Made by a program: the position numbers and the translations under genes. DNA of 64,000 nt from Myxococcales bacterium (GTDB lineage: Bacteria > Myxococcota_A > Polyangia > Polyangiales > JADJMO01). This document shows positions 15,382-23,367 of this stretch, in pieces (the stretch's first letter is position 1; each line of letters opens with the position of its first letter). The stretch is taken from the NCBI GenBank assembly GCA_016709545.1, contig JADJMO010000005.1, positions 186,001 through 250,000 on the forward strand, given 5' to 3'. Under the pieces are notes generated by a model that worked only from the letters and a program-made list of their open reading frames with translations, ran no database searches and was not told where the DNA came from.

Positions 15382-18234
15382 ATGAGCACGAAGGTCCTCG
15401 TCTTCGAGCACGACGCCAACTTCGCCTCCGAGCTGCGCCGAGAGCTCACCCGCATGGGCTGCCACGTCACCGTCGTCGACGACGGCAACGCGGGGCTCGC
15501 GCAAGCCGCCTCGGAGCGGCCCGATCTCATCCTGTTGTCCATCGAGCTGCCGCGCATGAACGGCTTCTCGGTGTGCAACAAGCTGAAGAAAGATCCGGGC
15601 CTCAAGGACGTCCCGCTCCTCATCATGTCGAGCGAGTCGTCCGAGGAGACGTTCGAGCAGCACAAGAAGCTGCGCACGCGCGCCGAGGACTACGTGCACA
15701 AGCCGATCGCGTTCGGCGAGCTCCTGCAGCACATGCAGGCGCTGCTCCCGAGCCTCGGCGGCGGTGGTCCGGCCTCGGGCGGCGAGGACATCCTCATCGA
15801 GGAGGAGATCGTCGTCGGAGATCTCGACGACGAGAACGACATGACCCAGGTCGGGCAGCTGCCCTCGGCCGTGCGCGAGCAGTTCGCCGCGCGCACCCGC
15901 CGCGACGCGCCGCGCCCCATGGAGACCGACGCGGAGATGGACGCCTTCGCGGACGCCGCGTTCGACAACCTGCTCGGCGGGGACGCCCCCGCCGCGAAGA
16001 AGAAGTCGGCGGCGCCGGTCAAGGCCAAGACCCCGCCGCCTCCTGCCCCGGTCGCAGCGGCGCCGGTGCGTGACGACGCGGAGATCGAGCGTCTGCGCGG
16101 CATCGCCGCCGCCCTCGAGGCAGAGCTCGCCGCGGCGAAGGCCGAGGCGCAGCGCCGCGGGAGCGAGGCCGAGGCCGAGCACGCCCGCGTCGCCACCCTC
16201 GAGGCCGACCTCGCCGACGCGCGCTCCGGCGCCCGGGACGGCTCCGTGCAAGAGGACGCGCGTCGCCTCGCGGAGGCCACCGTCGAGGAGCTGCGCGCCG
16301 CGCTCGACGCGCAGAAGGCCGCCGCCGCGAGCGAGGCCGCGCGCCTCGCCGCCGAGCTCGACGCCGCACGCAACGCCGCGTCGGCCAAGCCCGACGACAG
16401 CGAGCTGCAGGCCGCTGCGCAGCGCATCTCGCTGCTCGAAGAAGAGACCCAGCGCCTCCAGAAGGACCTCGCCGCCGCCAAGCGTCCGGCCTCCGTCGTC
16501 CCGCCCGCCGCCGGTGCGCGGCCCGCGGGCGTCTCCACGCGCGACTTCCTCGAGCTGCGCGAGACGCTCAACAAGAAGGACAAGGAGATCCTCGGCCTCG
16601 AGGATCAGATCAACGCCCACGAGAAGGGCGTGCTCGATCTCAAGGACAAGCTGTTCGCGCTCGAGCGGACCAACGTGGAGCTCGACGAGAAGAGCACCGA
16701 CCAGGCCCGCCAGATCACCGAGCTCACCAAGACCGTCTCGGTGCTCGAGGGTGACAAGGAGCTCGCGAGCAAGCGGGCCGACGACTACAGCAAGCGCTTC
16801 GAGCGCGCCAAGGCGGAGGGTGAGGAGCTCGAGAAACTCCTCGCCGAGGAGCGCAAGTCCCTCGAGGCCGAGAAGTCCGCGCGCGCCGCCGAGGCGACCG
16901 CCGCCGCCGCGGCCCTCGCCACCGCCCTCGAGAACGCCGCCAGGGAGCAGGCCGACGCCATCGCCGAGCAGGCGCGTACGCTCGGAGAAGAGCGCGACAA
17001 GAAGGTGAGCGAGCTCGAGGCGGCCCACGCCGCCGCGCTCGCCGCCGCCAGGGACGACGCCGACCGACGCGTCTCGACCGCCGAGGCCGAGAAGAAGGCG
17101 GCCCTCGAGGCGGCCGTGGCCGAGCAGGAGCAGGCACTCGCCCGCGCGAAGACCGAGCGCGACGAGGCGATCGCTGCGCTCGAGACCGACAAGAGGCAGG
17201 CGATCGAGGCCGCAGAGAAGGCCAAGACCGACGCCGTCGAGGCCGCACAGAACGAGAAGCGCGAGGCCGTCGAGGCCGCGGAGAAGGCCAAGGCCGAGGC
17301 TGTCGAGGCCGCGCAGAACGAGAAGCGCGAAGCCATCGAGGCTGCAGAGGCTGACAAGAAGCAGGCGATCGAGGCCGCAGAGAAGGCCAAGACCGACGCC
17401 GTCGAGGCCGCACAGAACGAGAAGCGCGAGGCCGTCGAGGCCGCACAGAACGAGAAGCGCGAGGCCATCGAGGCCGCAGAGGCTGACAAGAAGCAGGCGA
17501 TCGAGGCCGCAGAGAAGGCCAAGACCGACGCCGTCGAGGCCGCGCAGAACGAGAAGCGCGAGGCCATCGAGGCCGCCGAGAAGGCCAAGACCGAGGCCAT
17601 CGAGGCGAACGAGCGTGAGAAGGCCAAGGCCCTCGAGCAAGCCGAGAACGAGAAGTTCGACGGCATCGCCGCCGCAGAGGCCGACAAGAAGCGGGCGATC
17701 GAGGCCGCCGAGGCCGACAAGAAGCAGGCGATCGAGGCCGCCGAGGCCGACAAGAAGCAGGCGATCGAGGCCGCCGAGGCCGACAAGAAGCAGGCGATCG
17801 AGGCCGCCGAGAAGGCGAAGAGCGAGGCCGTCGCCGCCGCCGAGGCCGCGCGGGACGAGGCCGTCGCCCAGGCCGGCGAGGAGCGCCGCGCCGCGGTCGA
17901 GCGCGCCGAGGCCGAGAAGAAGCAGGCGATCGAGGAGACCGAGGCGCGGCGAGCGTCCGAGGTCGGCACGCGCGACGAGCGCATCGCCACCCTGGAGAAC
18001 GAGCTCTCGAGCGAGAAGGCCCACGCGGCCAGCCTGGAGTCGTCTCTCCGGGGGAAGGTCTCCGAGCTCGAGCGTGAGGTCGAGGCACTCCGCCGCCGCC
18101 TGGACGACACCAGCGGTCGCCTCGGCCGTGCCGAGGAGAAGTGGACCGCCGACCGGGCCTCCCTCGAAAAGGCCAAGGACGCCCTCGCCGAGGTCCTCAC
18201 CCGGCTGGAAGAGCCCGAAACCCGTAACTTCTGA
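15382..18234 (+). CDS. AglZ/FrzS-like pseudo-receiver coiled-coil protein
   Basis: 950 residues from ATG 15382 (MSTKVLVFEHDANF). Residues 1-120 are a receiver domain (LPRMNGFSVCNKLKKDPGLK, then YVHKPI), but the phosphorylation Asp is replaced by Ser53 in LILLSIELP and the acidic pocket is degenerate. It is probably a protein-binding pseudo-receiver. A Pro/Ala-rich linker (about 200-240) follows, and then about 700 residues of coiled coil with almost no Pro or Gly. Residues about 605-815 are made of 11-residue repeats (see the repeat feature). This is the architecture of the Myxococcus polarity proteins AglZ and FrzS, which act in gliding and twitching motility. Assignment to either is inference; the receiver looks closer to an AglZ-type sequence as I remember it. 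It is monocistronic. Confidence 0.82.
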   Translation: MSTKVLVFEHDANFASELRRELTRMGCHVTVVDDGNAGLAQAASERPDLILLSIELPRMNGFSVCNKLKKDPGLKDVPLLIMSSESSEETFEQHKKLRTRAEDYVHKPIAFGELLQHMQALLPSLGGGGPASGGEDILIEEEIVVGDLDDENDMTQVGQLPSAVREQFAARTRRDAPRPMETDAEMDAFADAAFDNLLGGDAPAAKKKSAAPVKAKTPPPPAPVAAAPVRDDAEIERLRGIAAALEAELAAAKAEAQRRGSEAEAEHARVATLEADLADARSGARDGSVQEDARRLAEATVEELRAALDAQKAAAASEAARLAAELDAARNAASAKPDDSELQAAAQRISLLEEETQRLQKDLAAAKRPASVVPPAAGARPAGVSTRDFLELRETLNKKDKEILGLEDQINAHEKGVLDLKDKLFALERTNVELDEKSTDQARQITELTKTVSVLEGDKELASKRADDYSKRFERAKAEGEELEKLLAEERKSLEAEKSARAAEATAAAAALATALENAAREQADAIAEQARTLGEERDKKVSELEAAHAAALAAARDDADRRVSTAEAEKKAALEAAVAEQEQALARAKTERDEAIAALETDKRQAIEAAEKAKTDAVEAAQNEKREAVEAAEKAKAEAVEAAQNEKREAIEAAEADKKQAIEAAEKAKTDAVEAAQNEKREAVEAAQNEKREAIEAAEADKKQAIEAAEKAKTDAVEAAQNEKREAIEAAEKAKTEAIEANEREKAKALEQAENEKFDGIAAAEADKKRAIEAAEADKKQAIEAAEADKKQAIEAAEADKKQAIEAAEKAKSEAVAAAEAARDEAVAQAGEERRAAVERAEAEKKQAIEETEARRASEVGTRDERIATLENELSSEKAHAASLESSLRGKVSELEREVEALRRRLDDTSGRLGRAEEKWTADRASLEKAKDALAEVLTRLEEPETRNF
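17200..17815 (+). repeat. In-frame 33-bp repeats encoding 11-residue hendecads
   Basis: The DNA repeats with a 33-bp period and a higher-order 132-bp (4 x 33) period: the same GCTGACAAGAAGCAGGCG block recurs at 17350 and 17482. The final copies at about 17712-17812 are near-identical units coding EADKKQAIEAA. Other units read EKREAIEAAEA, AKTDAVEAAQN and EKREAVEAAQN. Near-perfect DNA identity, including synonymous sites, points to recent tandem expansion. Hendecad spacing predicts a straight helix or a slightly right-handed coiled coil. Copy number may vary between strains and may be mis-assembled. Confidence 0.85.
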
Positions 18235-18314
18235 GGTTATTCCCACCTTTCGCGAGAGGGGGTGGGGCAAAACGCGGGTTTGCGAGGGCGGCTGCGAAGC
18301 GTTACCGTTTTCCT

Positions 18315-20243
18315 GTGCGTCTCCGCGACTCCCACATCCCCGTGATCCTGTGGGTGTGCGCGGCCGCGGTCATCCACCTCGCCACGGGCGAGCAAGCGGA
18401 GCGCATGGTCACGCTGCGCGAGAGCGAGCTCAAGCTCCGGTCCGCGGCGCGCGACGTCGCCGATCCCGATCCCGGTCCCACGGTGATCGACTTCACGCTC
18501 GGCAGCACCGAGACCCCACCCGCGGCGGAGCCCCCGAAGGTGGACGAGGCCGAGCCCGACACGGCCAAGGAGCAGCCGGCCCCGGACGACAAGCAGAAGC
18601 CGGATCCCACGCTCGACAAGAAGAAGGACCCGAAGAAGGATCCTCCGCCGAAGCCGCCCGAGCCGAAGAAGCCACTCCCGCCGCCGCCGCCACCGCTGCT
18701 CGCCAAGGCCGATCCGCCGCCCCCGCCGCTGCCCGACAAGAAGGACGAGAAGAAGACCAGCGTCCAGCAGCACAACGACAAGGACGAGCAGCCGAACCCG
18801 GACGCCAAGCTCCAGGCCGACAAGAGCCACCACGTCAAACCCGGCGAGGAGACCCAGGCGACCATCACCTCGGTGATCGAGAACGCCAAGGATCCCACGC
18901 CGGGCACGCATCAGGGTCCGCCCGAGCTCAAGCCTGGAGACAGCGACAAGGACAAGATCGCGCACGACGCCGATCGCCCTGGGGCCGACGTCGCGCCGAA
19001 CGTGGTGCCGACCGGCGCCGCGCCCGTGCCGGTGGTGAAGCCGCCACCCGAGGTCGCGAAGATCGGCAAGCCCAAGGGGGACGACAAGAAGCTCGATCCC
19101 AACGCCGACGGCAAGCCGAAGCAGGACAACGGCAAGGCTCCCGTCGCGGGCTCCGACGGCAAGGGCTCCAAGACCCCAGCGCCAGGCTCGCCCGACGTCC
19201 TCAAGGGTCCCGACGGCAGCTTCACGGTGCCCCCGGCCACGGCGGGTTCGGCCGTCGCCGCCAACCCCAAGAAGACCGCTCCCGGCACCGGCGACGGCAA
19301 GTCCAAGGTGCTGCCGCAGCTCGGCAAGGGCGGCGGGCCCAAGTGGGTCGGTGGCCTCGGCTTCGGCGCCAAGGGCGACAACGGCAAGCCCTCCATCGCG
19401 ATCGACGAGAAGGTCCTGCAGGCCGCGGTCGGGATGGACGAGCTCGACAAGCTCAAGAAGGTCGAGGCCGCGACCAAGCTCTCGCAGCACAAGGGCTCGT
19501 GGAAGAGCGGTGATCTCGCCCACTGGAAGAGCGCGATCGAGAACTACGTCCCGTGGGTCAAGCCGGGCAACCAGACCAACCTCGGCACCTCGGCCGCGCC
19601 GTTCGCCACGTACCTCTCCAAGATCCACCTGCGCATCCACCCGATCTTCGGCGACCAGTTCATCGATTCGCTCAGCGATTTCCCGTCCAGCCACCCGCTC
19701 AACGACATGAAGCTGGTGACGCACATGGAGATCGTCCTCAAGCCCGACGGCACCATCCACCACCTCGGCATCGTCAAGCTCTCGGGCGTCACGATGTTCG
19801 ACGTGGCCGCGCTCGACGCGGTGGAGCGCGCGGGCCCCTTCGGCAAGGCACCCGAGGAGATCGTGAGCCCCGACGGCTACGTCTACCTGCACTGGGAGTT
19901 CCATCGCGACGACCAGCGCTGCTCCACCACCAACGCGCGCCCGTACAAGCTCAAGGAAGGCTCCACTCCCAAGGAGAAGGAAGAGCCCAAGGAGCAGCCC
20001 AAGACTCCGCCGCCGCCGCCCAGCGAAGAGAAGAAGCTCGGCGCCGCGCCCGCTCCCCCAAGGGTTGAGCCCGCACCTGCGCGGGTGGCGAGTGCGAGCG
20101 GGTGCGAGCGCGCGCCCGCGGAACTGTCAGCGCTCGCTTACAAGTTCGTGGATTCCTCGGGTCGTCGCCCGTCGATTGTCAGCGCGCGACGACAATCTCG
20201 CGCGGCGACCGGACAGAGTGTTCGAAGCCGCGCCTTCGGGTGA
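18315..20243 (+). CDS. TonB-family protein with long Pro/Lys/Asp-rich spacer
   Basis: 642 residues from GTG 18315. One N-terminal membrane helix (IPVILWVCAAAVIHLATG) precedes about 350 residues of low-complexity spacer with PPPKPPEPKKPLPPPPPP and repeated KDK/DKK stretches. A folded C-terminal region at about residues 395-535 contains YLSKIHLRIHPIFGDQFIDS and LVTHMEIVLKPDGTIHHLGI plus FDVAALDAVERAGPFGKAP. This matches the TonB C-terminal beta-alpha-beta layout used to contact an outer-membrane partner. The last 100 residues are again proline-rich and lower in quality, so the true stop could be altered by an indel. A role in energy coupling or envelope spanning is inferred. No ExbB/ExbD genes are in the window. 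Confidence 0.78.
   Translation: MRLRDSHIPVILWVCAAAVIHLATGEQAERMVTLRESELKLRSAARDVADPDPGPTVIDFTLGSTETPPAAEPPKVDEAEPDTAKEQPAPDDKQKPDPTLDKKKDPKKDPPPKPPEPKKPLPPPPPPLLAKADPPPPPLPDKKDEKKTSVQQHNDKDEQPNPDAKLQADKSHHVKPGEETQATITSVIENAKDPTPGTHQGPPELKPGDSDKDKIAHDADRPGADVAPNVVPTGAAPVPVVKPPPEVAKIGKPKGDDKKLDPNADGKPKQDNGKAPVAGSDGKGSKTPAPGSPDVLKGPDGSFTVPPATAGSAVAANPKKTAPGTGDGKSKVLPQLGKGGGPKWVGGLGFGAKGDNGKPSIAIDEKVLQAAVGMDELDKLKKVEAATKLSQHKGSWKSGDLAHWKSAIENYVPWVKPGNQTNLGTSAAPFATYLSKIHLRIHPIFGDQFIDSLSDFPSSHPLNDMKLVTHMEIVLKPDGTIHHLGIVKLSGVTMFDVAALDAVERAGPFGKAPEEIVSPDGYVYLHWEFHRDDQRCSTTNARPYKLKEGSTPKEKEEPKEQPKTPPPPPSEEKKLGAAPAPPRVEPAPARVASASGCERAPAELSALAYKFVDSSGRRPSIVSARRQSRAATGQSVRSRAFG
20175..20196. promoter_or_regulatory. 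Dyad ATTGTC-N10-GACAAT upstream of rel
   Basis: ATTGTC (20175-20180) and GACAAT (20191-20196) form a 6-bp inverted repeat with a 10-bp spacer. It lies about 130 bp before the rel start and inside the weak 3' tail of the TonB-family frame. It might be an operator for rel or a chance dyad in a GC-rich spacer; there is no further support. Confidence 0.3.
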
Positions 20244-20326
20244 ATGTGGCGAGTGGACGCGTCGTCGTTACATTGCCGAAACCGTCAGCGCGTGTTGAAA
20301 TCGTGTCGGAGCCGTCGCCAACCGAG

Positions 20327-22501
20327 ATGTCGCCATCCGTAGAAGACCTGATCGCGCGTGTCCGCAGCTACCACCCGAGCGCGGACGCCGACCTGCTGCG
20401 CCGTGCCTGGGATTTCGGTGAGAAGGCCCACGAGGGGCAGAAGCGCAAGAGCGGCGACCCCTACTTCATCCACCCCGCGTCGGTCGCGCAGATCCTCACC
20501 GAGCTCAAGCTCGACACCGCCAGCATCTGCGCCGGCCTCCTGCACGACGTGGCCGAGGACACGCCGTTCGGCGTCGACGTCCTCGAGAAGGAGTTCGGCA
20601 AGGAGGTCGCCGAGCTCGTCGACGGCGTCACCAAGCTCGGCAACCTCACCTTCCAGTCGAAGGAGGACAAGCAGGCCGAGAACTTCCGCAAGATGCTCGT
20701 CGCCATGGCGCGCGACATCCGCGTGCTGGTGATCAAGCTCGGCGACCGGCTCGACAACATGCGCACCATGGACTCGATGAAGCCCGAGGCGCAGGAGCGC
20801 ATCTCGCGCGAGACCATGGAGATCTACGGCCCGCTCGCCAACCGGCTCGGCATCAGCTGGATGAAGAGCGAGCTCGAGGACCTCGGCTTCCGCTACCTCG
20901 AGCCCGACATCTTCGCGGAGCTCGCCACCAAGGTCGACAAGTCGCGCACCGAGCAGGCCCAGTACATCAGCGACGTGTGCAAGCAGATCGAGGCGCGGCT
21001 CGCCGAGCACGGCTTCGCGGTGAAGGTCACCGGCCGCAGCAAGCACATCTACTCCATCTTCCGCAAGATGAAGGCGCAGCAGTGCGACTACGAGCAGGTC
21101 TACGACGTGCTCGCGTTCCGCGTGCTCACCGAGTCGGTCGCCGATTGCTACGCCGCGCTCGGCGTCATGCACAGCAAGTGGACCCCGGTGCCCGGCCGCT
21201 TCAAGGACTACGTCGCGCTGCCCAAGCCCAACATGTACCAGTCGCTCCACACGACGGTGATCGGGCCCAACCACGAGCGCATCGAGATCCAGATCCGCAC
21301 CCACGAGATGCACCGCGTGGCCGAGCTCGGCATCGCCGCGCACTGGCGCTACAAGGAGCGCGGGCAGCAGGGCTCCGGCGTCATCGAAGAGGAGGCGAAG
21401 AAGTTCGCCTGGCTCCGCCAGCTCATGGAGTTCCAGAAGGAGCTCAAGGACCCGGCCGAGTTCATCGACTCGGTGAAGGTCGACCTGTTCCAGGAAGAGG
21501 TCTACGTCTTCACCCCCAAGGGCGAGGTCCGCGTGTTCCCGCGCGGCGCCACGCCGGTCGACTTCGCCTACGCGGTGCACACGCAGGTCGGCAACCACTG
21601 CACTGGCGCCCGTGTCAACGGCGCGATCGTCCCGCTCCGCTACAAGCTCCGCAACGGCGACGCGGTCGAGATCCTCACGAGCCCGAACCAGCAGCCGAGC
21701 AAGGACTGGCTCGACTTCGTCGTCACCTCCCGCGCGCGCGGCAAGATCCGCAACGTCGTGCGGCAGGAGGAGCGCGACCGCAGCAAGAACCTCGGCGAGG
21801 AGCTGCTCGAGCGCGAGCTGCACAAGAGCGGCATCAGCCTCTCCAAGCTCACCAAGAACGCCGTCGAGGTGCGGGTGCTCCTCGAGTCGCTCAAGATGTC
21901 GTCGCTCGACGAGCTCTACATCTCGCTCGGCTACGGCAAGACGAGCCCGCAACAGGTCATCGACGAGCTCGCGCCCAAGAGCGAGAGCGGCACGTTCCAG
22001 GCGGCGCCGGCCGCCGTGCGCGAAGGCCTCGTCGAGCGCGTGGTGCGGCGCATCACCGGCAAGGACGAGGGCGGCATCCGCCTCTCCGGCATCGACGACA
22101 TCCTCGTGCGCTACGCGCGGTGTTGCAACCCGCTCCCGGGCGACGAGATCATGGGCTTCATCACCCGCGGTCGTGGCATCACCGTGCACCGCCGCGGGTG
22201 TGCCAAGGGCTTCGAGGCCGACCCGGACCGCCGCGTCGAGATCAGCTGGGACAGCAAGGCGAAGATCAACCGGCCGGTGCAGCTCAAGGTGGTCACGGCC
22301 AACCGCCCCGGCATCCTGGCCACGGTCGGCAGCACGTTCCACGGCATGAACGTGAACATCACCGAGGCCAACTGTCGCGCCGACCCCGACGGCCGCGCGG
22401 TGAACATGTTCACGTTCGAGATCGGCGACCTGAACCAGCTCAAGGGCGTGATGCGCGCGCTCACCAAGGTGCAGGGCGTCGTGAGCGTCGAGCGCATCTA
22501 G
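20327..22501 (+). CDS. relA: Bifunctional (p)ppGpp synthetase/hydrolase, Rel/SpoT family
   Basis: 724 residues from ATG 20327; an in-frame GTG at 20303 is an alternative, and the frame further upstream is not protein-like. The HD hydrolase domain has HPASVAQILTEL and the metal ligands in LLHDVAEDTP. The synthetase domain shows RLDNMRTMDSM, YSIFRKMKAQQCDYEQVYD and GRFKDYVALPKPNMYQSLHT. A TGS domain (VYVFTPKGEVRVFPRGATPV), a Cys-containing zinc-finger-like segment (ARCCNPLPGDEIMGFITRGRG) and an ACT domain (LKVVTANRPGILATVG) follow. The hydrolase site looks intact, so the enzyme should both make and degrade the stringent-response alarmone. In myxobacteria this alarmone also triggers fruiting-body development (established for Myxococcus). 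It is monocistronic. Confidence 0.95.
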   Translation: MSPSVEDLIARVRSYHPSADADLLRRAWDFGEKAHEGQKRKSGDPYFIHPASVAQILTELKLDTASICAGLLHDVAEDTPFGVDVLEKEFGKEVAELVDGVTKLGNLTFQSKEDKQAENFRKMLVAMARDIRVLVIKLGDRLDNMRTMDSMKPEAQERISRETMEIYGPLANRLGISWMKSELEDLGFRYLEPDIFAELATKVDKSRTEQAQYISDVCKQIEARLAEHGFAVKVTGRSKHIYSIFRKMKAQQCDYEQVYDVLAFRVLTESVADCYAALGVMHSKWTPVPGRFKDYVALPKPNMYQSLHTTVIGPNHERIEIQIRTHEMHRVAELGIAAHWRYKERGQQGSGVIEEEAKKFAWLRQLMEFQKELKDPAEFIDSVKVDLFQEEVYVFTPKGEVRVFPRGATPVDFAYAVHTQVGNHCTGARVNGAIVPLRYKLRNGDAVEILTSPNQQPSKDWLDFVVTSRARGKIRNVVRQEERDRSKNLGEELLERELHKSGISLSKLTKNAVEVRVLLESLKMSSLDELYISLGYGKTSPQQVIDELAPKSESGTFQAAPAAVREGLVERVVRRITGKDEGGIRLSGIDDILVRYARCCNPLPGDEIMGFITRGRGITVHRRGCAKGFEADPDRRVEISWDSKAKINRPVQLKVVTANRPGILATVGSTFHGMNVNITEANCRADPDGRAVNMFTFEIGDLNQLKGVMRALTKVQGVVSVERI

Positions 22502-22621
22502 ACCCCTGCGACACTCCGACACTGCCCTCCCTGACTCTGCCACCCCGTGAGCCCGTAAGTGACGTCGCGAAGGGGCGAAGCGCCGTAGCGGCGGCACGTA
22601 GGGCGAACAAAGAGACTGGGC

Positions 22622-23326
22622 TCAGATCCGCAGGCCGCCGCTGAGCTGGCCGGCGACGTCGCGGAACACGAACGAGCCCTCGGCGCGGAGCCAGAGCATG
22701 CGCGAGACGTCCCACTGGAACCCGAGGGTCACCGGGCTCGGGCGCCACCACTTGCGGATCTTCTCGCTGTCGAGCAGCGCGTAGAGGTTGGCGTCGAACT
22801 GCATGAACATCGAGACCTCGGCGAAGACCGGCGCGTGCATGCGCAGCGTGAGGGCGTCCATCGCCGCCTGCCGCGAGCCCTCCGCGAGGAAGCCGATGCG
22901 CACCGCGAAGGACAGCGCCATCGGACCGAACTCCTGGACCTCGAACAGGCGCACGTTGCCCCCGAACGAGAACTCGCCGCCGCCGGCGAAGCCGTCCCCG
23001 ACGGGCAGGTAGCCGCGCACGGCCACGTGGGTGGTGAACGTGCGTCGCTCTCTCGGGTGGCTGCTCGCGGTGAGCCCGAGCAGGCGCGCGAGCCCGTACA
23101 CGAGGAACTCGCCGACCACCCCGGCGTTCTCCTCGTAGGTGACGCCGACGAGGCTCGGGCGAGGCGCGCCGGCGCCGATCAGGAGCCCCGTGGTGCCACC
23201 GACCACGCCGATCTCGTGGCCCGGGGCGAAGAGCCGCCGCGTGCCCACCCCGTCGTCGGCGTGGACGACGCCCGGCACCGGCGACGCAGCGGCGAGCGCG
23301 ACAGCGAGGGCGAGAGCGAGGCGCAT
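22622..23326 (-). CDS. Outer-membrane-type beta-barrel protein
   Basis: 234 residues with a signal peptide (MRLALALAVALAAASPVPGVVHA). The rest alternates short beta strands and turns (TTHVAVRGYLPVGDG, GGEFSFGGNVRLFEVQEFG, LSFAVRIGFLAEG, WLRAEGSFVFRDVAG) and ends with GGLRI, consistent with a small barrel. Two hydrophobic Gly-rich stretches near residues 40-55 and 66-80 are unusual for a barrel and could be plug or membrane segments. No family is recognised. The gene stands alone, with about 120 bp of featureless sequence separating it from rel. Confidence 0.65.
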   Translation of the reverse strand: MRLALALAVALAAASPVPGVVHADDGVGTRRLFAPGHEIGVVGGTTGLLIGAGAPRPSLVGVTYEENAGVVGEFLVYGLARLLGLTASSHPRERRTFTTHVAVRGYLPVGDGFAGGGEFSFGGNVRLFEVQEFGPMALSFAVRIGFLAEGSRQAAMDALTLRMHAPVFAEVSMFMQFDANLYALLDSEKIRKWWRPSPVTLGFQWDVSRMLWLRAEGSFVFRDVAGQLSGGLRI

Positions 23327-23367
23327 GACCGGCGGGAGAACGAGGCCGCCCTCCCGACCTTACATGC

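Noticed and set aside
17200..17815. Regular 33-bp repeats as a possible CRISPR array
   Set aside because: There are no spacers; units abut directly, keep frame and encode a continuous helix.
15256..18270. A 1004-codon open frame on the minus strand
   Set aside because: It is the antisense shadow of the coiled-coil gene; its Leu/Gly/Arg-rich repeats simply mirror the 33-bp repeats and high third-position GC.
20285..22597. A 770-codon minus-strand frame over rel
   Set aside because: Antisense shadow of a well-conserved Rel/SpoT gene; composition is His/Leu/Arg-rich with no domain.
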